Source: UKL13-2 sp031414695
GTDB lineage: Bacteria; Pseudomonadota; Gammaproteobacteria; Burkholderiales; Usitatibacteraceae
Direction of reading: 5' to 3'
Assembly (NCBI GenBank): GCA_031414695.1
Contig: JANNWG010000046.1
Coordinates: forward strand, 101,748-165,747
Length of the DNA: 64,000 bases
Shown here: piece after piece, positions 52,041 through 60,151 of the stretch
Position numbering within the stretch: the first letter of the stretch is position 1
Layout of the letters: each line of letters starts with the position of its first letter
Translations under genes and position numbers: made by a program
Notes under the pieces: model-generated
The model's database searches: none
Seen by the model: only the letters and a program-made list of their open reading frames with translations
What the model was told of the DNA's origin: nothing

Positions 52041-54140
52041 TTATGCGTTGAAGGATTTGCCGTCAGCGGCTAGCTTAGCAAGCAGCGGTGCGGTGTTCCA
52101 GAATTGACTACCCGACTTATCTTGCAATGCGTAGCTTTCCATGGCGCGTTCCACATTCATCAATCCGACACTATCGGCATATAACATCGGCCCACCACGA
52201 TGGGCAGGGAACCCATATCCAAAAATGTAAACAATGTCGATATCAGAGGCGCGCTGCGCGATGCCCTCTTCTAAAATACGCGCACCTTCATTGACCAACG
52301 CATACACACAGCGCTCAACAATTTCTTTGCTCGAAATTTTGCGTGGCGTGATGTTGTGCGCGCTACGATGCGCCTCAACAATGGCATCCACTGCGGTATC
52401 AGCCATTGCATCACGACGTCCTTTTTCATAGCGATACCAGCCTGAACCAGTTTTTTGACCGAAGCGACCCGCTTCACAAAGCGTATCGGCTATTGCTTCA
52501 GCGCCGCTCACAGATGTTGGATTTTCTGCACGCTGACGTTTGCGAATTGCCCAGCCAATGTCGTTGCCGGCCAAGTCACCCATGCGAAATGGCCCCATCG
52601 CCATGCCAAATTTTTCAAGTGCGCCGTCGATTTGTTGAACACTCGCGCCCTCCTCCAACATATTGATGGCTTCGCGCGAGTAGCCGCCAATCATTCGATT
52701 ACCAATAAAGCCATCGCACACACCAGAAATGACCGCCGTCTTTTTAATTTTCTTAGCGACCTGCATGATAGTGATGAGCACGTCATTGGCCGTCTTGGCA
52801 CCGCGCACCACTTCTAACAGTTTCATCACATTGGCTGGGCTAAAGAAATGCGCGCCGACAACATCTTGCGGCCGCTTGGTGAATGCTGCAATCGCATTCA
52901 AATCTAGCGTGGAAGTATTGGAGGCCAAAATAGCACCGGCCTTGCAAACACTATCAAGTTTTTCAAACACAACCTTCTTGACGCCCATGTCTTCAAACAC
53001 CGCCTCAATCACCAAATCCACATTGGCAAAATCGTCATAGCTTAATGTCGGCTTTAAGAGCGCGGCCTGTGCGGCGGCTTTCTCAGCTTTCATCTTGCCT
53101 TTTTTGACACGACCTTCAAAAAAATCTTGAATGTGCTTCACACCACGATCAAGCGCCTCTTGCTTGGTTTCTAATATGACGGTCGGAATGCCCGCAAGTA
53201 AAAAATTGATCGCGATACCTGCGCCCATCGTGCCTGCGCCAATCACGCCAACACTTGCGACGGTACGTGGCTTCACTTCTTCGCCGACACCGACCACTTT
53301 TGATGCTTTGCGCTCTGACAAAAATAAATGCCGCAACGCGCGCGACTCGTCACTCATGTAAAGGTCTAAAAATAATTTGCCCTCGACCTTCATACCTTCA
53401 TCAAATGGCTTGGTCAACGATGCTTCAATGGCATCAATACATTTAAGCGGCGCAGGGTAATTTTTACTCATCGCCCCTACCGCATTGCGCGCAAACATAA
53501 ATAGCGCATCGGCCTTTGGATGCTTAACGCGCATATCGCGCACACGCTTGAGTGGACGCTTTTCGTTGGTAATTTTTTGCGCAAACGCTAATGCACCTGC
53601 CAACAAATCACCCTCAATCATTTCATCAAATAATGGAGAGCCTTTGAACATCGCTGACGGCACAGGCTCACCTGACACAATCATATTGAGTGCGGCTTCG
53701 ACACCAATGATACGTGGCAAACGCTGCGTACCACCTGCGCCTGGCAATAGCCCAATTTTGACTTCTGGCAGCGCAATTGATGCGCCCATTGTTGCCACCC
53801 GAAAATGGCAACCCAACGCCAACTCTAATCCCCCACCCATACACGCGCCACCAATTGCCGCAATGACGGGTTTGGTGGATGACTCCACAATATTAATCAG
53901 CGTATGTAAGCTAGGCTCCGACATAGCAGCTGGTGTACCAAATTCTTTAATATCAGCGCCGCCAGAAAATATCTTGTCCGAGCCCATCAAAATAATAGTA
54001 GTGACCGCGGCATCTGCTTCCGCGCGGCGAACATTCGCAACAATGCCCGCTCGAACCGCGTGACTTAAGCCATTTACAGGCGGATTATTTAGCGTGATAA
54101 CGGCAGTTGACCCGTTAATTTCATAATTCGTACTATTCAT
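52041..54140 (-). CDS. fadB: Fatty-acid oxidation complex FadB-type (enoyl-CoA hydratase/3-hydroxyacyl-CoA dehydrogenase)
   Basis: Multifunctional enzyme of about 699 residues. The N-terminal crotonase part has GGACMGGGLELALG and PEVKIGLLPGAGGTQRLPR with the two catalytic glutamates. The dehydrogenase part has the NAD motif GVIGAGTMGAGIA, then SNTSTLDLNAIA and GAHFFSPANVMKLLEVVRG. I start at ATG 54140 (MNSTNYEINGSTAV); the frame is open to 54236 but the extension overlaps an operator. It heads the minus-strand group fadB-thiolase-two acyl-CoA dehydrogenases. Confidence 0.95.
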   Translation of the reverse strand: MNSTNYEINGSTAVITLNNPPVNGLSHAVRAGIVANVRRAEADAAVTTIILMGSDKIFSGGADIKEFGTPAAMSEPSLHTLINIVESSTKPVIAAIGGACMGGGLELALGCHFRVATMGASIALPEVKIGLLPGAGGTQRLPRIIGVEAALNMIVSGEPVPSAMFKGSPLFDEMIEGDLLAGALAFAQKITNEKRPLKRVRDMRVKHPKADALFMFARNAVGAMSKNYPAPLKCIDAIEASLTKPFDEGMKVEGKLFLDLYMSDESRALRHLFLSERKASKVVGVGEEVKPRTVASVGVIGAGTMGAGIAINFLLAGIPTVILETKQEALDRGVKHIQDFFEGRVKKGKMKAEKAAAQAALLKPTLSYDDFANVDLVIEAVFEDMGVKKVVFEKLDSVCKAGAILASNTSTLDLNAIAAFTKRPQDVVGAHFFSPANVMKLLEVVRGAKTANDVLITIMQVAKKIKKTAVISGVCDGFIGNRMIGGYSREAINMLEEGASVQQIDGALEKFGMAMGPFRMGDLAGNDIGWAIRKRQRAENPTSVSGAEAIADTLCEAGRFGQKTGSGWYRYEKGRRDAMADTAVDAIVEAHRSAHNITPRKISSKEIVERCVYALVNEGARILEEGIAQRASDIDIVYIFGYGFPAHRGGPMLYADSVGLMNVERAMESYALQDKSGSQFWNTAPLLAKLAADGKSFNA

Positions 54141-54210
54141 ATGAATCTCGATGATGAGTGGTAAAAGATGATGGGAATTGGTACTTTTAGTTTTCAAAAA
54201 TGCCAATTCC

Positions 54211-54224
54211 ATACACGTGTGTAT
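54211..54224. promoter_or_regulatory. TetR operator upstream of fadB, site 1
   Basis: ATACAC-GT-GTGTAT is a perfect palindrome with the same arms as the site before tetR. It is 71 bases upstream of the fadB ATG. Confidence 0.7.
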
Positions 54225-54234
54225 TGAGGAGACC

Positions 54235-54248
54235 ATACACTAATGTAT
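54235..54248. promoter_or_regulatory. TetR operator upstream of fadB, site 2
   Basis: ATACAC-TA-ATGTAT differs from the perfect palindrome at one arm base. It lies 24 bases from site 1, about two helical turns and on nearly the same face. Confidence 0.6.
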
Positions 54249-54700
54249 TTTTAAAAGGACGTCAAATTAAAAATGGTTGTTTTTGTTCGATTTAATAATT
54301 GCGAAAACACAGTTTGAAGATAGCCTTGTTGAAACCACCTAGGCAAACGACCTCATTCAACAAATACACGCCGTCTTAGAGACGTAGGATTTCTCTTGAA
54401 GCTGCGGTAATTGTCATTAGACTCCAATTGTAGGATGGCACTTAAAACGGGTTAGCGCTATATTTGTTCAAAGTAACTCGCCTATATTGAGTGGCTGAAT
54501 AACTAGATGAAGCGCAGTCCATTTATTTTTACGAGTTGTTTATTCAATTCGCGCCGACACAAGTGTTCACAATCGGCTCGCCAGCTACAATCGATAAAGT
54601 GAACTGGCGCACAGATTTTCCAGTCCGCACTAGCTAAATTGAAAGTAGTAATTCCAAGCACCAGACGTTTTCAAAAAAATAAAATTTTCAAAGGCGCAAT
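54249..54700. other. Intergenic region before the subtilisin-like protease
   Basis: About 450 AT-rich bases. I see no gene, tRNA or strong repeat. AAAGGCGC just before 54701 may be the ribosome-binding site of the protease gene. Confidence 0.4.
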
Positions 54701-57001
54701 ATGTTCGCTGTCAATCGGGGCTTTCATGCTCCTCAAAATACCTGTCTAGCAGGCAAACCTCAGCGCTTGCTCAGTGCAGTACTAGCGTCGTTGGCACTCA
54801 TCTGCGTTGGGTCACTATTGCAAAGCGGCGACGCGCAAGCGGCCAATAAAGACAGACGCGCCAAGATAGCGTACGACTTAAACGAAGAGCTTTTCGAGAC
54901 GCGAGCACCAAAAGCCAAATGGGCGCGCGATATCAACCGCGTTCGGCATGTGCAAGTTATTATCGTCAGTGATTCGTCTGACCGTGAGATGACCGACTTG
55001 CGTAATCATGTGAAGCGCATTGGAGGTTCAATCCATGCCGTCCACCCAAGTATTCAAGCTATCACGGTGAACGTCAAAGCTAGCCAAGTTAGCGCGCTTT
55101 CGAAACGAGACGATGTCATCAGCGTATCACCGAATCGCGAAACGCAACGCACGTCTAGCACCCTCGAATCCATTACCGGCGCGTTGAGCAACAATGTACG
55201 CACCTACAGTTCCAAAACATCCTATTCAGGTCTTGACGGCAACGGCATCGGCGTTGCCGTACTCGACTCTGGGGTAATGTCACAGCATGCCGCTTTTGAC
55301 GACCCCAAGGTTAGCGGGGCATCGCGCGTCAAGCGCAATGTGAATATGCTCAATGCGAATGCTGCCAGCTGGGTTAATAGCGCCGGCGCGACAGCCTCAC
55401 TGCAGCCGGGTAGCGCCGCACTTACTGCCTACGAGGCAGCCATCAGAGTGGACTCCAATGTGGCGACGGAAGACGCATTTGGCCACGGCACCCATGTTGC
55501 ATCAGTGGCCGCAGGGCGCTATTTCACGCCGAATGACGTGGCTTCACGGGATACCAGCGGCATCGCACCGAACGCCAATATTTACGACGTTCGCGTATTA
55601 AGCGACGCCGGTTTCGGCACAGTGAGCGACGCGCTAGAAGGTATCCAGTGGGTGATCTATCATGCTAAGGAATACAACATACGTGTGATGAATTTAAGCC
55701 TCGCCGCCAGCTCTACCGAAAGCTGGGAGACTGATCCGCTTTGCGTGGCTGTTCGCAATGCCGCCGCAGCCGGTATCACAGTCGTGGTCGCCGCTGGAAA
55801 TTACGGCAAAAATCTTTTCGGTAGAGAAAACTACGGCGTCATCAGCTCTCCCGGAAACGATCCTACTGTCATCACTGTAGGTGCCGTCAATTACAAAAAC
55901 ACGACGACTCGCAACGACGATATTGTAAATAACTTCAGCTCGCGCGGCCCGACCCGCGGTGGCTATAAAGACGCCTCCGGCGTGCGCAGGGCTGACAACC
56001 TCCTTAAGCCTGATCTGGTTGCACCAGGCAACAAGCTAGTAGGTGCCGCCGCAACATCAAATGATTCCGCTACCCTGAAATGGAATTACCTCGGCGCTAT
56101 TTTCAAGTCATTCCTTGTTGATCCACTAGGAATCAAGGCAACGCAAGATGAAACACAGATGCTGATGAGCGGCACCTCAATCGCGGCGCCCGCCGTGGCA
56201 GGCACCGTGGCGCTGATGTTGCAAGCCAACCCCGGCCTCACGCCGCCGCTAATCAAGGCCATCTTGCAGTACAGCGCACAACCATTGCCAAACGCCAACC
56301 TGCTTCAACAAGGTGCTGGGTTGCTCAACGTTGATGGTGCGGTGACGCTAGCCGAGGCACTACGTACCGACATTTCTAGCCAACTCGACGCAGGTGGCAG
56401 TAATCTTGTCCCGGGGACGACGTCCTTGCTAGCTTCTGGCAAAAGTATGCCGACCAAATCATCAACCATTAACGGCACAAGCTTCAATTGGAGCCGCATC
56501 GTCTATGCGGGCGGCAACCAAATCCTTACTGGCGACAATCTTTTTACTAAATACCAGCCGATTTGGGACACACGCCTAGTATGGGTTCGCAATGGTGCTA
56601 AGCGCTCAACCATAACCTACTGGCCCGCCGCATCTGGGGTCGCCAGCAATACCTTTGTTAAGTCGATTACTTGGGCAAGCGCATCTAACCAAGCGCTAGT
56701 TTCTTCAGGCGTCCTTAACGCCAGCATGCTGGCGGGTTTCAGCTCCTCAATAGCCAAGACCGGCGCCTTCATGCCAACGGCGACGCTGGGCGGATGGCTC
56801 ACGCTAGGCAGTGGTATGTTACTCGGCCAAGGTATAAAGCTCTCAAGTAGCGGAGTGGTGCTGAGCGAAGGCGTGGTTTTAAGCGAAGGTGTCGTGCTTA
56901 GCGAAGGTGTTGTATTAAGTGAAGGCGTTGTGCTTAGCGAAGGTGTGGTGCTGAGCGAGGGTGTTGTCCTAAGCGAGGTAGTCACCCTCGGTGAGCCCTG
57001 A
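54701..57001 (+). CDS. S8-family subtilisin-like serine protease with C-terminal GVVLSE repeats
   Basis: A 766-residue secreted protease. A signal peptide ends near residue 48 (GDAQAA), followed by an inhibitor-I9-like propeptide (VQVIIVSDSSDREM...). The catalytic triad is intact: Asp in VAVLDSG, His in GHGTHVASV, Ser in SGTSIAAPAVAG. After the catalytic domain comes about 130 residues of linker, then seven exact GVVLSE hexapeptides and a final VVTLGEP. The repeats differ at synonymous positions. It is probably exported; function unknown. The GGDEF/EAL gene follows 55 bases later. Confidence 0.92.
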   Translation: MFAVNRGFHAPQNTCLAGKPQRLLSAVLASLALICVGSLLQSGDAQAANKDRRAKIAYDLNEELFETRAPKAKWARDINRVRHVQVIIVSDSSDREMTDLRNHVKRIGGSIHAVHPSIQAITVNVKASQVSALSKRDDVISVSPNRETQRTSSTLESITGALSNNVRTYSSKTSYSGLDGNGIGVAVLDSGVMSQHAAFDDPKVSGASRVKRNVNMLNANAASWVNSAGATASLQPGSAALTAYEAAIRVDSNVATEDAFGHGTHVASVAAGRYFTPNDVASRDTSGIAPNANIYDVRVLSDAGFGTVSDALEGIQWVIYHAKEYNIRVMNLSLAASSTESWETDPLCVAVRNAAAAGITVVVAAGNYGKNLFGRENYGVISSPGNDPTVITVGAVNYKNTTTRNDDIVNNFSSRGPTRGGYKDASGVRRADNLLKPDLVAPGNKLVGAAATSNDSATLKWNYLGAIFKSFLVDPLGIKATQDETQMLMSGTSIAAPAVAGTVALMLQANPGLTPPLIKAILQYSAQPLPNANLLQQGAGLLNVDGAVTLAEALRTDISSQLDAGGSNLVPGTTSLLASGKSMPTKSSTINGTSFNWSRIVYAGGNQILTGDNLFTKYQPIWDTRLVWVRNGAKRSTITYWPAASGVASNTFVKSITWASASNQALVSSGVLNASMLAGFSSSIAKTGAFMPTATLGGWLTLGSGMLLGQGIKLSSSGVVLSEGVVLSEGVVLSEGVVLSEGVVLSEGVVLSEGVVLSEVVTLGEP
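56852..56977 (+). repeat. Seven 18-bp coding repeats (GVVLSE)
   Basis: Seven units in frame encode identical GVVLSE. The codons vary (GTG/GTC/GTT, CTG/TTA/CTT/CTA), so the protein repeat is old and maintained, not a recent slippage product. Confidence 0.95.
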
Positions 57002-57056
57002 AATCTAGACGTTGACAACATAAGTAAGCCAACCGTTAAAGACACCAAGATCAGTT

Positions 57057-59531
57057 ATGCATGATTACAACAAAGCCGCAAAGACCTACTGGTGGATGAT
57101 CGCTGTCATTGGCTATTCTCTGCTCGTTTTTGCACTGTTCACTGTCTCATCGATGCCCCAAACCACGATTTTACAGGTCATCACTGCAACGGCTTTTGTT
57201 TGTGCTGCGGCTTTTTTCCCCGTCTCCATTCCGAACAGCAAACTGTCAGTTGCCAGTGGCGAGATATTCATTTTTCTTGCGCTCCTGCAGTTTGGGTTAG
57301 AAGCGGCTGTCATCGTGGCTGCATTCGAAGCTGGAATAGCCTCATTTCGAACCTCCAAGCGCTGGACTAGCTGGTATGGATCGCCGGCGATGGCGGTTTT
57401 GGCAACTGCGGCCTCCGGATATGTTTTTTTTGCAATCAGTTCCTTACTAGAAATCAGCGGCACGCTCGTGGGCGCATCGATGATGGTATTGCTCACCGTG
57501 GTTGCAATTCTTTACTGCGCGTTAACCAATCTAATACCTTCATTACTAATATCGCTTAAACGTAATGAGCGCCTTGACGTGGTAGCTCTCTTGAAGGACC
57601 GCACATGGATGGCGCTAGCACATGTAGGCAGTGCTGCCTTCGCCGGACTCCTGTACTACGCCGGGACCGCGCTAGGCGTTTGGGTGCTATTCGCCGCGGC
57701 GCCTAGCATCGTACTTACTCTTGCATCATTTCATTTCATGTTTGCGCGTACCGAAGTTGAACGCATAGCGCAATCAACTTTACTCGACGCTGCAAAAGAT
57801 GAGAGCAAGCGCGCAAAGTCGTATATGACTGAGATCGAACAAGGCAAGGCACGATTTCATGGCGCTTTTACTAACGCGGCTATCGGCATGATGCTAGTTT
57901 CACGCGCAGGGAAAATTCAAGAGGCGAATCCTGCTGTTAGCAAAATGCTTGGTTATTACGAATCCGAATTGCTCGGTAGCTCACTTAGCCAATATATGAA
58001 CGCCGAGGATTACTCGCTTCTAATTTATGAAATTGGCGAGCTGCCTGACATCGGTGAAGCAAAGCTAATGCGTGAGCTGTCTTGTACTAACAAGAATGGG
58101 CAAAGCATCGGTGTGGCATTCAGCGTTGCCAACTTTGGTGACGGCGTGAACGATGCTGATTTGATTGTGCAGATGCAAGATATCCGCGAGCGCAAAGAGG
58201 CCGAAGCGAAACTAGTGCAGATTGCGTTTCACGACGCACTTACCGGATTACCAAACCGCGTGTACTTTCGTGATCAACTCGCTAAAGCGTTAGCTCGCTT
58301 CAAGCGCGATCCTAATGCCCGTTTCGCCCTCATGTTTCTTGACTTTGACCGATTCAAATCGGTCAATGATAGTCTAGGGCATGGTGCAGGTGACGAGTTG
58401 CTAATCGGTTTCGCCCAGCGCATAAACGGTGTCATACGCAGCTCCGATACAGTCGCTAGGCTTGGTGGCGATGAATTTGCGGTGCTGGTACAGGAATTTG
58501 AAAATGAAGACCGCGTCGTTGGCCTTGCGCAACGGATACAAGACAGCTTTCTTGAGCCGTTCCGCATTGAGGGCACCAACATTACGTCGAGTGCGAGTAT
58601 CGGTATCGCCTTTGGAAGTGATCGCTACACTACCCCAGATGAAGTGATTCGCGATGCGGACCTTGCAATGTACAAGGCCAAAATGCTTGGTAAAGCGCAG
58701 TACGCAGTGTTTGACGTTAGCCTGCACGACCGGGCTGCGGCTGAACTTCAGCTTGAAAACGAGCTACGTCGTGCGATTGATAAAGGCGAAATGCGCATTC
58801 ACTATCAGCCGCAATTCAACCTCAGCGATCGTACGCTTTGCGGCTACGAAGCATTGGTACGTTGGGCGCATCCGAAACGGGGTTTGTTGTATCCACCCAC
58901 ATTCCTGCCAATTGCCGAAGAGACTGGGCTTATCGTTCCGCTTGGCAAATGGGTGGTTCAACAAGTCTGCGAACAAATGCGCCGCTGGCAATCCAGCCCA
59001 CAAGGTGAATCATTGCGAATGGCGATTAATGTTTCTGGGCGCGAGCTTCGACATGAAAATTTTGCGTCGTTTCTAATCGAGCAACTCGCTACAAACGATA
59101 TCCCAGCCAGCTTATTTAGTATTGATTTAAGCGAGCGCGCGCTCATAGAGGGTCATAAATCTGCCAAAACAACGCTAGCGCAACTTTCCAAAGCCGGAAT
59201 TTTAATCAATATTGATGATTTCGGTACGGGCTTCTCCTCACTGAACAATCTGGCCAACTTGCCGATTGCGGGCATCAATATAGACGGTACCATTGTGCAG
59301 CGCGCGGCAGACAGCACTGATGCCAAAGAAATCATTCGCGCCATCACATCGCTTGGCCGTGCGCTCGGCAAACGTGTTCACGCACATGGAATTGAGACTG
59401 AGTCGCAGTGGCGCGTCATGCAAGAATTGGGCTGCGATGCTGGACAGGGAAATCTATGTTCGCAACCTGTTAGCGCGGAAGATATCAACCAACTGATGCT
59501 CAACACGCGCTTGATTCGGAGCGTCCGCTAA
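57057..59531 (+). CDS. Membrane PAS-GGDEF-EAL protein (cyclic di-GMP turnover)
   Basis: An 824-residue protein: about six membrane helices in residues 12-235 and a PAS domain (~265-385, with GAFTNAAIGMMLVSRAGKIQ). A GGDEF domain has the intact motif GGDEF at 470-474, so diguanylate cyclase activity is plausible. The EAL domain starts at 598-600 (YEALVRW) and has DDFGTGFSS, but the usual LKID is INID, replacing a catalytic lysine with asparagine, and the AEGVET motif reads AHGIET. The phosphodiesterase part may therefore be weak or regulatory. Confidence 0.92.
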   Translation: MHDYNKAAKTYWWMIAVIGYSLLVFALFTVSSMPQTTILQVITATAFVCAAAFFPVSIPNSKLSVASGEIFIFLALLQFGLEAAVIVAAFEAGIASFRTSKRWTSWYGSPAMAVLATAASGYVFFAISSLLEISGTLVGASMMVLLTVVAILYCALTNLIPSLLISLKRNERLDVVALLKDRTWMALAHVGSAAFAGLLYYAGTALGVWVLFAAAPSIVLTLASFHFMFARTEVERIAQSTLLDAAKDESKRAKSYMTEIEQGKARFHGAFTNAAIGMMLVSRAGKIQEANPAVSKMLGYYESELLGSSLSQYMNAEDYSLLIYEIGELPDIGEAKLMRELSCTNKNGQSIGVAFSVANFGDGVNDADLIVQMQDIRERKEAEAKLVQIAFHDALTGLPNRVYFRDQLAKALARFKRDPNARFALMFLDFDRFKSVNDSLGHGAGDELLIGFAQRINGVIRSSDTVARLGGDEFAVLVQEFENEDRVVGLAQRIQDSFLEPFRIEGTNITSSASIGIAFGSDRYTTPDEVIRDADLAMYKAKMLGKAQYAVFDVSLHDRAAAELQLENELRRAIDKGEMRIHYQPQFNLSDRTLCGYEALVRWAHPKRGLLYPPTFLPIAEETGLIVPLGKWVVQQVCEQMRRWQSSPQGESLRMAINVSGRELRHENFASFLIEQLATNDIPASLFSIDLSERALIEGHKSAKTTLAQLSKAGILINIDDFGTGFSSLNNLANLPIAGINIDGTIVQRAADSTDAKEIIRAITSLGRALGKRVHAHGIETESQWRVMQELGCDAGQGNLCSQPVSAEDINQLMLNTRLIRSVR

Positions 59532-59613
59532 TCGTTATTTATGAAGCATACAAGCATTAATAGCTGTTTAACTAAACATCTTCATTTGACTGATTTTTTT
59601 CGTAAGGACACAT

Positions 59614-59966
59614 GACGGGGTTTCGCAACGCATGCGTTGTGCCGTCGAGCGCTTTTTTCGATGCAGCGAAAAAAGGAGTCCGCAGGACGAATAACCCTAC
59701 GTGCAAATCTGCACAAAATGGTCGGAATAAAGAAGTTGGTGAGCCGTGTAGGGCCTTATTTCCCACAACGCCTACGACCAAAGGACGCGAGACGGGGTTT
59801 CGCAACGCATGCGTTGTACCGTCGAGCGCTTTTTTCGATGCAGCGAAAAAAGGAGTCCGCAGGACGAATAATCCTTCGTGCAAATCTGCACAAAATGGTC
59901 GGCATAAAGAATTTGGTGGGCCGTGTAGGACTTGAACCTACGACCAAAGGATTATGAGTCCTCTGC
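59614..59966. repeat. 177-bp tandem duplication reaching into the CAU tRNA gene
   Basis: Unit 1 (59614-59790) and unit 2 (59791 to about 59966) are nearly identical for most of their length. Each contains hairpins: CAACGCATGCGTTG, CTTTTTTCG...CGAAAAAAG, GTCC...GGAC and GTGCA...TGCAC. Unit 2 runs into the 3' half of the tRNA; unit 1 ends in a decayed copy of the same tRNA part (GCCGTGTAGG ... CCTACGACCAAAGGA), so the tRNA end was duplicated and then degenerated. The open frames here are not genes. Confidence 0.9.
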
Positions 59967-59990
59967 TCTAACCAACTGAGCTAACGGCCC
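59914..59990 (-). tRNA. tRNA with CAU anticodon (elongator Met, or Ile2 if lysidine-modified)
   Basis: Cloverleaf on the minus strand: acceptor GGGCCGT/ACGGCCC, anticodon loop CTCATAA, T arm with GGTTCAAGTCC and encoded CCA. Parts of the body resemble tRNA-Ile2 of enteric bacteria, so Met versus Ile2 cannot be settled by eye. GATAAT lies about ten bases upstream of the 5' end. Confidence 0.93.
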
Positions 59991-60151
59991 GATTGCAAAT
60001 TATCGCACGCGAGTCAGGTTTTTTGCCGCAGATAGCGATACTTCGATTACCCTCTAGTGTCACAATGACATCCACTAGAATGATTAGTCGTTCAGTTGCC
60101 ACAATCACCAAATAAAATAGCTCTACATTTGATCGCAATTTTTAAGCCCCC

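Noticed and set aside
56852..56995. Regular 18-bp repeats that could be mistaken for a CRISPR array
   Set aside because: There are no spacers, the period is 18, and the repeats are in frame with the protease gene.
59572..59957. Several overlapping open frames of 90-107 codons on both strands, apparently repeated proteins
   Set aside because: They arise from the 177-bp tandem duplication and the tRNA; the repeat, not protein selection, explains the similarity.
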